A stretch of DNA of 64,000 bases from Synanceia verrucosa (taxonomy: Eukaryota > Chordata > Actinopteri > Perciformes > Synanceiidae). The DNA lies in NCBI GenBank assembly GCA_029721515.1, contig CM056558.1, positions 16,957,240 through 17,021,239 on the forward strand. The letters run 5' to 3'. Under the pieces are notes generated by a model. That model saw only the letters and a program-made list of their open reading frames with translations. It made no database searches and was not told where the DNA came from. Below, one piece after another: positions 46,191-57,459 of this stretch; the first letter of the stretch is position 1, and every line of letters starts with the position of its first letter. Both the position numbers and the translations under genes were made by a program.

Positions 46191-47136
46191 AGGTGAAGAA
46201 ATTTGATATTTTGTTTATTGTAAAACAAGAACAAGTAGCTGTTCACAGCTGGTAAAGATATGTAGGGAAGCATTGATCAGTTTAAATTTCAAAAGACTAA
46301 GGTGAAAACCAACACAAAATAATCAAAATTGAGAAGCTGAAAGGCATACTTTATATTATCCATTCTTGAAAAGTTAGCAGTTCAACTCTACTGACATACT
46401 GCATTATGAATATCTGTGCATGAAATAAATTTTAATGAAGATAGAGAAGGTCATTCTATCCATGCGTATTCAAAATATAATCACAAGAATACAGGTACAG
46501 TATTTATAGCATTCACATGGTAATTGTTTGTTGTGCCCTTGCATTGAGCCACAGGGATAAAAAGATAAAATAAATATGGAATATCTGAAATGGGTCTGTA
46601 TGCATTTTGACAAAGTGCCTGGAAGTGCATGAATAGTTGCAATATAATAGAGATAACAAAATGCAGGAGGCACGGCCTCGCCAGCTTCACCAATGTGCTT
46701 CAATCCTGGGCTGTACAAACTCTGCTAACTGTTCCACAACAGTCCTGACTGTCTGTGCGTCTGGTTTGTTGACTGATAGACAACAGGAGTGAGGTTTGCC
46801 AAGGGTCCAATGAGAGGCCCATAATTCCTCATGCCCTAGCAGCTCCAGTTTTACTTTGTAAAATATATAAAACTATTAAACAATTACTGAACGCTCTGTT
46901 GAAACAAATCAATTGATTAATTTAAGAGGGAAACACTGCTAGTTCAAACTCTATGTAGGGCTGGAGGGCAAACAAAAATCGCAGTTCACTACGTACCTTG
47001 GTTTTAAAGCAGCGGTTCAGTTAATTTACATTTGTTTACTAATGTAGATTTGTTATCAACGTATTTTGACATATTTTTCTACTTATTCTACTTATTTACC
47101 GACATCATCACTGGTTCTTATTTTTATAAAAGGCAC

Positions 47137-48457
47137 TAGGGGTGTCACGGTCCAATGTTGATAACAGATATTGATTGGAACGAGTATCTGATTATATTGG
47201 TCTGCATCTAAAATCTCCGATATTAAAGGGGAAGTTTTGTTTTATACATATTGGACCTTATTTAAGGGATAACATACTGCTATTTACTCACCCGTATCAC
47301 TTCGGAGTTATTTGGAGTATTTCTGATGATATTTGGATTTGATGATACCATTTAACAGGAATGAAGGGGGCACAGAAATGCAGCCAATAAATGACACAAA
47401 CTTGACCATTTTTCAAATAACAGATGTTTAACAAGATGGGCTACACTATTACTCCGATACCAGCAGTCCATTCCAGACTCTGCTCCAGCTCTTCTATCCA
47501 GCAGCAGGGCCCAGTGATCACAACAACAAGGTGCTAAGGTGCTAACAAAGTAGCAAGGAGTAGGAGTGATGTCGGCTGTACGGCAGCATTTTTCATGAAA
47601 GTCTGAAAGAGACGTTGCAACTGAGTGTCAAACTTGTCATGCACAAGCTTCCCGTGGTGACACAGAACCAGGAAGTTTAAAATGCCCTACCCCATTGCAC
47701 ATTTGAAGTAAGGTGACCTGAATTCTGAAATGAAATGGAGGACATTATCAAATTGGAGATAATATCAGTAGCGACCAGACACTGTAATAACTGTTGTTCT
47801 AGCCTTTGGGCAACATGCAACATGCAGGTTTTCTGTTTCCTACCCAGCAATAATAACCACTGTTCATTTTTTTCCTCAATCATAAAACGCTGAAATTGGG
47901 GACATTTTCAGGGACAACTTTAACCAGGGACTGGTCATCCAAAACAGGGACTGTCCCCATCTGGTCACCTTAATTTGAAGAAGCAAAATAACAAAAAACA
48001 GCATGAGGACTTTCAGGGTCTTCTAATTTTTTTTTTTTTTTTCTATTAAATTGTAGTATATGCCTATGTTTAAGTTAAACTAGTGGTTATTTTGCACTTT
48101 CAAAATATAATAATAATAACTTGTTTTTATTGGATTTATTGAGGTTATTTTCCAGTGTTCTCTAATTTACTTTTTATTCATTTTATTCAATTGCAGAATG
48201 TTCTTATGCTTAAGGTTAAAATTTATGTAACCCTTTGGTTAACAATAAATGGGTCAGCATTTCTCATACCTACTGTTGTTCTCTGTTTGTATAATATCAC
48301 TTGATATCTAACATTCCATACTACAAAATAATAAGTAATAAAAGTGTGCATGATTCGTGTTGATGTCGTATCGGCTCGATATCAGTATCGGTCAATACTC
48401 CAGGCTGCAATATTGGTATCGTATTGGAAGTGAAAACACTGTATCAGGACACTCCTA
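47137..48457. mobile_element. Non-autonomous hAT element with 8-bp target duplication
   Basis: Ends TAGGGGTGTCACGG and, in reverse complement, TAGGAGTGTCCTGATACAGT are inverted relatives. The flanking octamers AAAGGCAC (47129-47136) and AAAGACAC (48458-48465) agree at 7 of 8 bases, the target-duplication length of hAT elements. Subterminal GATATTGATTGG and GGTATCGTATTGG blocks are typical of the TAGGGGTGTC fish family. The 1.32-kb interior has a poly-T run near 48020 and no recognisable transposase. Confidence 0.78.
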
Positions 48458-50261
48458 AAAGACACTTATTGTAATTATTAGCATTAATAGCTTTGCTGCT
48501 GGAACAATTATTCCCACTGTTGGAGGGGAAACAGACAGTTCAATACAGCAGATCATTTCAAAGCACATATGATGATGATTAATAATGAGGACAATTTTCC
48601 CCAATAAAGTGTACAGGATACATTAAAGTGGAACACAGCAACTACACAAGAAAAGTCAATACACAGCACAGCAGAAATGATAATGACTTTTTTCCCACAG
48701 TTTCATTTTTGTATGCAATTACAGTTTGCACACTGATGAAGAGGAGGACTCGCTCTCTTCAGACTAATGGACTGTAATAATTATGATTTACTTTGTGCGG
48801 CACGTACCTTTGGCGGCATAATCTTCAGAGAGGAGAGTGTATCGCTATTTTCCTGCCACAAAAAGAACGTGCTGGAAATTGAGTGCAAGTTATGTGAAAC
48901 ACTACAAAACAACCTGTTGATACGTTCAACATATACGCACTCCAGGTCATAGAACACAGAGCCATAAAGTAATGGAAAAAAAAGCTCAAGGATGTGTGAC
49001 AGTGCATGCATGTTTACATATAAGAGATATATTATGGTTGTGCTGTGATCTGCTGTAATGTTGACTGCAAGACTTAATTGTTGGCATGCCTGATGAATGC
49101 ATGATGGACTTCTATGGAAATGACTACAGCTGCAGTTTAACAGATTTCATGCAGAGGTTTGGCTCACCAAATGTATGCAGCATAATATGATAGAAAGCAC
49201 TTGGCTCTAATAACTCTGTCCATTTCTTTCTGATGCATCCCCATCATTGAATAAGCTCAACCAGCACACTACTGCTTCCAGCTTCCATCCCAAGATATGA
49301 TTTATCATATCACCACTGCATCTGTAACATGAGGATATGAGCGCATGTAAATAAACTGCTGTACTCAAGGAATCGCACAGGCAGTCATTTTACATAACTG
49401 GCAATTTTTCCAGTCTGACTTTTTCCACAAATGCAGCATATTTATACCAGATGGCGGGTTGAGGGTGTTTTAATGAGCACAGATAACAGCTCATAACACA
49501 GTTGAGGTCATTTCGGATAATCCCTAATGTCGCCATTAGACGAGTCTCCTGAATTTGCACCTAAAACAGTATTAAATCTGTCTGTTTGGGTCAAAACATT
49601 TGTCATTTCAGTAGACAGAGGCCTCTCTCTTTTTGTGAACAGCTGTCATTCAAGATGAACTGTGGAAGGCTGTGTCATCAAAAGCTTTAGAAAAGTGTGT
49701 GGTGTTTTTTTTCCCCCAAATTACAAGGTTAATTACTTTTATTGAGCCTCATTTAATTGGGCCTTCTCATTGAGATTATGATCGCTTTTCCCAACACACA
49801 CCTAACAACAACAAACATTCACAAAAATAGACAAGGGATTACAAACAAGGATAATAAAAACACCATTGGTTATTTAATGTATAAAATCTCCCAGAAGACG
49901 ATACTTCATTTAATTTTAAAAGTGTGAAGCACCCGAAACAACAAGTATATGAGGGATATGTAAGGTTAAGAATTTACTAGAGCTGGGTACAGAACTTTGA
50001 TACTTTTGTAGCACAGATCCTATCAGGTATCAAAAAATGAATACATTTTCGGTGCCAAATTCTGATACCCAAGTGTCTGTGTCAAGTGTCCCCCACTTTA
50101 CCAGCATAAGGAGACAAACATCACTGGTAAAACAGGACATTAATGTAATTGTAGCAGCATTGCAACTCATGGTGCTTTCCTGTTATACACAAATGTTGGA
50201 GTTTCCAAGCTATCTGCTGCAGACGTAAAACAGTAGCTGACGTAAACAGTAGCTGCATGTT

Positions 50262-50402
50262 TTGTTGTACATCTGGAAGGCTGGAAGAGCTGGGAGCACT
50301 AAAATTTGAGGTTACATTGATCTGAGCTCCAAGTTCTGACTCCCAGTGAACACACCATAAGGCAAACTCCCACTCCCCAGGGTCCTAAAGAGGAACTGGT
50401 AG
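50262..50402 (+). mobile_element. Dispersed repeat, copy 3 (family of 2513-2640)
   Basis: TGTACATCTGGAAGGCTGG, AGAGCTGGGAGCAC, GATCTGAGCTCCAAGTTC, CCAGTGAACACACCATAAGG and GGGTCCTAAAGAGGAACTGG match copies 1 and 2. It is nested in the hAT-like element at 49978-50685. Confidence 0.7.
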
Positions 50403-50517
50403 CATCCTGTGCCTGTTGATCATCATCAGACCATGGTCTAGTATGTCTGCCATGATAAAGCCCAAATACACAAAAATAACTTAAGTTGAAATCAGAAATT
50501 ATTATAATTAATATTAA

Positions 50518-50548
50518 TGATAATAATAATAATAATAATAAATTAATA
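50518..50548. repeat. (ATA)n microsatellite
   Basis: GATAATAATAATAATAATA, about 28 bp, inside the right part of the hAT-like element. Confidence 0.85.
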
Positions 50549-52074
50549 TTGATGATGACCATGATTAAAGCTCAAATTACACAAAAATAAAGGTGTCAAA
50601 AAAAGTATCATTTGGGAACCAATATCAAAACAAAGGTACCAAAATTGGCATTGTATCAAAATATTTTGAACAATACCCAGCCCTAGTATTCACTGGATTA
50701 AAATGAGAGAAGAGTTGTGAGGCTGTTTCAACACTAGAGCTTTATGAAGGACATTTATGAAGGACAGGCTATTCTTCTCTACTGTAAGGAGGTCCATCCA
50801 GCCGTGTGATACCGCCATTTATTCCTGGGTTTGCCTGCTCTGGGTTACAGTAAACAGGATTTGCTTACGTGCAGCAGTTCGGCAACAGACCACTTCAGTA
50901 TGCCAAGCAGTGACAGGACATTAGCGTGCATGTAAACAAAGTGAAATGAATTGAATACTGGAGTCCAAGAACAGCCTCATCCATCATGCAAATAAGTCAT
51001 TCTAACATTTGCAGCCACTATTGCCCTCGATAAGCAGGTCGTTGTTTTCTAAAGGTCCTTTCCTACTGTTTCCAGTATAATCCATCATTTTGGCAACAAA
51101 GACACCAACACACCAACACAATAATGTCCTCACCCAGCGGTGCTATTTACACTCGCACAAATATCAACAGGGAGCCAGGAGAGCACAATAAAAGCCTGCG
51201 TTTCTGTTGGTGACCGTTCATTGAGAGAGGCTGAATGTGAGCGGAACGAAGAAAAAGAATCAAATCAACACGCAGACACGTTCAGTACACAGCTAAGGTC
51301 AACTAGCCACAGTCAATATGAGGGTTCGATGATCTCAGCATGCCAGCAGAACAACCGCTATAAACAACCTATTTATACAGCTCACTGAGACATTTGATGA
51401 TCTTGTTGTTGTTCGACTTTCTTGTCCATCTTTTTAAAACAGGGAACACAGTTCGTTCAAAAGTATGACATGCTTTCCTTGCAGCCGTTCTCCTTACACT
51501 CAGACTGACGTTGTGTTGTAATACATCTACTATCATATTTCATAATTACTCTGTTCACCTCTATTCATCGAATGACAGGCACGTGTTCATTTTGTTTTTT
51601 AACCTTGTTCATCCACCTTTATTAGTTCCCTATTTTTTAAACTGGGGTTATTTGAGAATAAGGACAGGTGAAATGAATGAGTCATGCACTTATACTGAAA
51701 GTCCATTTTCTTTTGTGCTGCCATGTCCAATCAACCTCTTCCATCTGCATGAGCACAGACTAGGGCTGTGACAATGTGGATTTTTTTTTCTTTTTTATAA
51801 CCATGGAGGAAAAGCACCCAATCAATGTGGTATGGCAGTTTATCGTGGTGATGGCTGTAACCCATCTACCGCTACCCTGCTTCCCTGTGATCGACGCAAC
51901 CCCGGTACCCCCTCAATCGCAGCGACCCGCCAATCGCTCCCTGTCCTCTGGCATAAAATGTGCCCAAATTGGCGACACAGTGCTCAGCTTTGTGACAAGA
52001 TTTGTGGCTATAGTTGAATAAAATCAAGTCCACAGAGCAGCGTAAACAACTATGGGCAGTACTACATAAGAGGG

Positions 52075-52469
52075 GTGTGTTTTTTTGGCGACTGGCAAAA
52101 GAGGGCACTCTCATACAGCCTGTAAGAAAGTATGGCTTCTGGGATATATAGTTGGAATATAAACAGACGGTATACGCCACAGAGATCAAAGCAGAAAGTG
52201 GATTAGAGAGCAAAACATAATCAGGACAAAAAGTGGTGATTTCAGTGAAACTGGTCTCTACTCTCCTCCAGATAAAACAAGGTAAAAAGGTAAAAACAAA
52301 CTTTTTCCATGATGAAATAGAGAGGCCCTTCTTTCATTTGAACTATTTTTTGTTTTCAGAGTCATAGTACAAAATATTCTGTGGGTCTTGAAAGATGACT
52401 CAAAATGGCCAAAAATGCTGGCACAAGGCACTTTTGGGTTTATAAAAGGGCGGACAATCAATGAGTTAA
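52075..52469 (-). mobile_element. piggyBac-type miniature element, copy 3 (inverted, one end lost)
   Basis: In reverse complement it carries the copy 1 and 2 blocks: GCCAGCATTTTTGGCC, TTTCAAGACCC, GAAAGAAGGGCCTCTC, TTTCTGCTTTGATCTCTGTG and GGCGTATACC. The end near TTAA (52466-52469) reads CAATCAATGAG, a degraded CTCATTGAGTG repeat. The other end is missing, replaced around 52070-52090 by unrelated sequence. Confidence 0.72.
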
Positions 52470-53514
52470 ATGAACCCACAGGGCATAAACTAACCTATAG
52501 AGCAACATGTTTAACCAGTAAAAACTATTCTCAAAAATGAATGCCTAACCCCCTAACCACTGAGGTTTCTAAGCACAGACCCATCTCAATGAAATGTCTA
52601 CTCGACAGAGAGGAGAAAGAATGGGGAGAGCTGTAAAGAATTATAGAGTAAAAAGAGAGACAGGGTGGGACTGAGAGATGGGAGACAGAGAAGCAATTAT
52701 TTAATGAGAGTATGAAGTTTAATTAACAGCTCAGCTCATTAAGCTCATAATTACACAAACTGAAAGTCAAGGTCTCTTGAACGTGCAAACTGTCGTGTCG
52801 TCATTAGGTGCTTGATGAACTGAAATGCTGTGGTTTTAACCTTCGCACAGCACCTGAAGCTGGGAGTGTCACTTCAATGGCCCTTTTGAGAGACTCATTC
52901 AGTTTGAATGGCCCATCATTCACCAGTTACATGATTGGCCACCGCAGTGTGACATCGGGTTGCGTTTATCCAAACTCCAAAAGCTGATTTTTCGCCTCAG
53001 GATATGTACTATTCCTTAACCAAGATGTGCTAGACCTGAAAGTATGGAAGGGAGAGGAAGATTTGAAAAGGGAAGGTCACAGTCACTGATCTCAGACACT
53101 TTGTTTACGACTCTGTTCACCCTCTTGAGGGTGGTTGTGTTGCCATACCACTGAGAAGGCAAGGACACGCTCCACAGTTGCTATAGAAGTGCAGCATCTT
53201 CTCCCCAGTCACACCAAACCACCAACCAATCAACAAGGCCTTAAATCACCCAAAAAAGAGAAAGCAGACGTCCCCAGGGGAGATCTGGAGGGACTACCAG
53301 ACAAGAAAGAAAAGCCAACAATCAGAGCTGTAACAGGCCAAGCAGGGCCTCCACAGCACAAATAAAAGTCTTACTCACTGTTCTGTTCTTCACCACAGGA
53401 ACAAACTAGAGCACTCTCTCATCATCTTTAGTTCCCTCATATTTTACTCCAACAGCCACAACATGCTTTTTTTTCCACAGTAGAAAGTAAGGTGAATAAT
53501 TACCTCCACCAAGG

Positions 53515-53760
53515 AGGTTATGTTTTCACCGGGGTTTGTTTATTTGTTTGTTGGTTTACAAAATAACTCAAAAAGTTATGGACGAATTTTTGATGAAACT
53601 TTCAGGGTTGGTCCGAAGTGGCTTAACTTAAAACTGATTAATTTTTGGTGGTGCTGTCAAATCAGATCCAATCACCAACCTCCTTGGCAGCAAGAATAAA
53701 TAAAAAAAAGTCACCGCTGCAGCAGTCTGCCCTCTCTGAGTGCTTTTCTAGTTTTCATTT
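53515..53760 (+). mobile_element. Dispersed repeat with CCTCCACCAAGGAGGTTATG start
   Basis: ACCTCCACCAAGGAGGTTAT, GTTTTCACCGGGGTTTGTTT, ACTCAAAAAGTTATGGACGA, GATGAAACTTTCAGGG and the end CTCTGAGTGCTTTTCTAGTT follow a consensus found in very many copies in fish and other animals. GGAGGTTATG and a distal AACCTCCTTGGC form inverted motifs. The class is not assigned. Confidence 0.68.
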
Positions 53761-55003
53761 ATTTGTTTTTACACATTATAAGCTGCCTCTCCACTTATTC
53801 TGATCTCATCATCATAGCTAAATAGAGCCTCTTACATCTTAACCGGACTGATTGGCTTGCAATTTTAGCTAATACTGTATAATAATCAAAAATCATTTTC
53901 TACTATTCAAATTATAAGAAAAAGATCTACACATCCAGACAGACAATTTTCCGATGATTTAAAAACACTAATCGCCACTTTTTCCAACATACTCCTTCTC
54001 AAACTAGTGATGCATTACAGTGGATCACGTAACCTTGGAGATATGTGTGCGCTGGCCCAACTCCCCTTCAAAATAACAGCAGAATGAAACAGCCGGTGTT
54101 GTGTGTATTCACTCATCTGTGAAGAACTTCTGCTGCATCTTCTGATTAGAGCGCAGTCCCAGAGTCTGTCCCCAGGGACGCCATCTTTCTCACCTTCTTT
54201 CAACGCCACGCTCTCTCTTTCATGCCAAACCACAAAGCTTTCAGCACTTTCTCTCTCCTATACACCAACCCACCTCAAATTCTTGTTTTCCTTTAAACCA
54301 TCCATCTAAATCTTATTATTTCACTGCTGGTCATTCTAGTGGATTCTCGTCTGTTTATTTCCACTCTCTTATGAATCTGTCTTTTTTTCCTCTCATGGCC
54401 ATATTGACAGAGCACCAGGTAGCTTTATCATACTCTTTTCTTCTCTTTTGCACTCCCTTGCTCCACATGCCGTCTTTCCCCTCCTAGCTTATATTTTCTT
54501 TCCACATCACCCCCCCACCAACTTTCTCCACAAACCGGTGGCTGATTCAATCTCGAGCAATGTTGTTCGTAAAAAAAGGCATTTCATTTTCCAAAACCAT
54601 TTGTGTTTAAGATGCTACAGGGTCCATCATGCCTCATCAATCCTAGCGACAAAGCACTGCCTCTGAACTGAGGCCAAAATTTTCCAATTGAATATCCATC
54701 GGTACACACAGTAACAGCACACACAAACTGCACATTAAGCATCTGCCAAGAAAAGCCTCTTGATTCAAAACTATATTGCATTCTCTTTGAAGTGTGTCCT
54801 TCTATACAAGCAGCGATGAATAGGAAAACAAGTCTAAAGAAATCTATGAGGATATACTCGAAAGCTCCAGCTCAGCTACTATACTGGTTCTTCAGGTCGA
54901 TAACAAACTTGTGAGTGTCAACATACTTTGGATTACAAATCTGCCACTAGAGTTTTTTATGATCAAGTCTTCAGATGTGTTTTGCAAACCTGATTACCCT
55001 CAA

Positions 55004-55531
55004 GTAGCCTGGCTGTAGCGCTCCATAATCTTCCGCTCAATTATCAGTTCCCTACATATTACGTTGATTTCTCAGGTTGATTTCCATCCTGGCCAATCAG
55101 CGAATGGTGGGGGACGGGGGAGGTGGGTGTTAACGATGACGTCGAACATATGCATAGCACTTGAGTTGTAGTCTAGCTGGTTGTAGCTTGGCAATGGCGG
55201 TGGAGATGGAAGTGAAGGAAGCCATTCAATCCGTTTTGGCTAGGCTCCCAAATATTCAGCAACTGAAGTCAGAGAAAGAGGAATGTTTAACCAGTTTTAT
55301 TGCTGGCAAAGATGTCGTGGCTTTACTCCCCATGTGGTTCGTGAAAAGTCTTATTTTTCAGTGAGCTCTGTTAGTGGCGAAGGAGTTGGCCTGACTGCTA
55401 GCAGCATATTACACAACCAAACGTTAGCGATTGGCTAAAGTCAGATCCAATCGTTTCAACACAGTTCATGCCTCCCGTCTGAAATCAGTTCTCAAATCAG
55501 AGAAATCAGAGGGTCTGGTAAAACCAGGCTA
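55004..55531. mobile_element. Terminal-repeat element with 8-bp target duplication carrying a helicase gene fragment
   Basis: The left end GTAGCCTGGCT and the right end in reverse complement TAGCCTGGTTTTACC are short inverted repeats. The flanking octamers ACCCTCAA (54996-55003) and ATCCTCAA (55532-55539) agree at 7 of 8. The 528-bp body contains a GC-richer first part and a reading of 57 codons (55194-55364) that looks like the N-terminal helicase region of a RecQ family protein. The element has no transposase, so it would have moved by enzymes supplied elsewhere. The superfamily is uncertain; an 8-bp duplication fits hAT. Confidence 0.6.
55194..55364 (+). pseudogene. RecQ-like helicase N-terminal fragment, Walker A destroyed
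   Basis: The reading MAVEMEVKEAIQSVLARL continues through IQQLKSEKEECLTSFIAGKD and VVALLPMWFVKSLIFQ, then stops at TGA. The order LK-x(2)-Q/K-x-ECL, then GKDV, then LLP-x(5)-KSLIFQ is that of RecQ-family helicase motif 0 and motif I. The Walker A glycines are gone: the expected PTGFGKS pattern reads PMWFVKS, so it could not bind ATP normally. The stop overlaps a GTGAGC sequence, the 5' splice-site consensus, so this looks like a captured first exon with its donor still attached. The assignment rests on motif recognition in a short peptide. Confidence 0.5.
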
Positions 55532-56525
55532 ATCCTCAACCACTTTTCGGATGTAATCTGCGTTATGTAATCTATATGGCCAAAAATATATGGACATGGA
55601 ATAACAATGGCACCATGTACAAATCTCTGCTTAGCAGTACTATAGCAGCACTCGAACAAACTCACAATTACGTTGAATTCGTGGGAGCAGTGAAGGGGCA
55701 GAGATGGATATAATTGGGAGAAAATCCAGTCATTTTTCAAAATAAAACATCTTTCGGACGGATTTTTTTCCCCTCTGTGTGGCCTGGTACCAAATAACCC
55801 ATGTACCGGAACCTTAAAATCAGCCCTCATCGACCAACGTCAGTGGCTGACCTCACTAGTGCTTTAGTGACTGAATGACAGAAAATATATTCAGCTAAAA
55901 TCTGATGAGAGCTTTTCAACAGGTTTTAATATCTGCAGATAAATGCCCATTATTTTGGCTGTCTGTACACCACTTTACTGTCCATAGCATCCATAGCATC
56001 ATTTGGGGATAAGAAGAATGAAAACAGAAGGCTTAATTTTATGCCGTTGAGGATGTGATACAAACAGCTGTGTGAAGGTGGACAGGGAGCTATTTGCTTT
56101 AAGCTCCTCAAAGCCAAGTTGCGAGTTTTGACAGCAGTAGTTTATAGCGGTGAGTTGTCGCTCGCTGTATTTCGCATCAACACCTGTTCAACAAATTCAT
56201 GAGCACATTTTCTTGCACAAACACCCCCCATAAAGACTGGCAGTCAACCACAAACATGTTTCTCTTTGCCAATTAGAGGAGCTAGTTCGGGTCCACATGC
56301 ATCACTAATACATAAAAAGCAATTTGGGGCGGCATTCATTTAAGAAGTCATTTCAACATCTGGACTGTCTCCAATATGAAAAAGAAAAGGGGAGAAAGGA
56401 AGTTTAGCGTTGGGAAATGAGACTTCTGAAGACTGCTGGTACAGCTTATTGTTGTGTCCAGTGGGAAAGAAGGGGAATCTATTTTTTTTTGTCAAAAGGT
56501 CACAGTGCTAATTCATAGTTTAAGA

Positions 56526-56938
56526 TAGGGCTGTGCAATTAACCGAATTTTGATCGTGATTTTGATTTTGTTGTCAAACGATCTCCAAACTCATATAATT
56601 GAGTTGAAACGATCGGGTGTTGTAGTTTTATTAATAGGACCTTTATTTTTAAGCTTAAAAATGTGGCACAGCGGAAACAGGAAGTAGAGAATGTAAACAT
56701 AACTACATGGTTGCTACTTACGCTACGTGTTCTGGTGTCCTTTTCGGTTCACGCTATCCCTTCAGAAAGCAATGACTGTAAATGTTGCATAATCGCTGTG
56801 TGCTAATATGTTGTGTGTGACGTTTAATACCTTTTGACAATGTTTGATGGGGAGACATGATCACATAATAATAATTGTGATTTTAATATTGACCAAAATA
56901 ATCGTGATTATGATTTTTTCCATAATCGAGCAGCCCTA
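56526..56938. mobile_element. Miniature hAT-like element (TAGGGCTG ends)
   Basis: TAGGGCTGTGCAATTAACCG on the left and, in reverse complement, TAGGGCTGCTCGATTATGGA on the right. Subterminal GATCGTGATTTTGATTTT and ATAATCGTGATTATGATTTT make the second layer of inverted sequence. The flanks GTTTAAGA and ATTACAGA agree at only 5 of 8, a weak remnant of a target duplication. There is no coding content. Confidence 0.72.
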
Positions 56939-57440
56939 ATTACAGACCTTCCCCTCTGACTTTGACTTTGTCACCGTCTCTCCATCACACTTCCTTGACT
57001 CTGATGCCTGTGTGAGGTCACAAGTGTATACCCACGTTGGATAGATTCGTACACAGAGATGGAAAACCTTTCAAGACAGCAGATGTGTATCAAAACATGT
57101 AAAGGATGAGATCAAGAACACCTCTCTGTCTCACTTGAGAGTGAGAGATTCCTGTCAGCCCGATTGATACTCGTCTGACTCCCTGTTTAAAGACGCCGAT
57201 GCATCTCGTCAGCTCGTCTGTATTCTACCTTTGTTACAGTGGGATGTTCAGTGAGTGGATTTTCTGAGATATTAATCAATACGGTTTGTGGGAATCTGAA
57301 TTGAAGATTTAAGACGTGTTAGACGTGATTAATTCCTTAAGACTATCAATAGCATAGAACATCATTTCAGCCATTCTGTCCATCTTTGTCACCAGCTTCT
57401 ACCTTTGTCACTGTCAGCTTTCGTAACAGGCGAGTAGGAG

Positions 57441-57459
57441 CGGGGGGGGGGGGGGGGGG
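57441..57459. repeat. Poly-G run
   Basis: CG followed by about 18 uninterrupted G. Likely length-unstable and able to form G-quadruplex structures. Confidence 0.92.

Larger units (their letters stand above)
49978..50685. mobile_element. Non-autonomous hAT element (TAGAGCTGGGTAC ends) with a nested repeat
   Basis: The left end TAGAGCTGGGTACAGAACTT and the right end in reverse complement TAGGGCTGGGTATTGTTCAA are inverted repeats. Flanking octamers GAATTTAC (49970-49977) and GTATTCAC (50686-50693) agree at 6 of 8. Subterminal GATACTTTTG and CAAAAGTATC-like motifs belong to a known fish family. The repeat copy at 50262-50402 lies inside. Confidence 0.72.

Noticed and set aside
51763..52025. Possible hAT-like element starting TAGGGCTGTGACAATG
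   Set aside because: The left end resembles other TAGGGCTG elements, but I found no inverted right end and no target duplication, so I did not annotate it.
53135..53365. 76-codon frame rich in Lys and Pro as a small gene
   Set aside because: No homology recognised, no splice or promoter context, and it is in the opposite orientation inside intron DNA.
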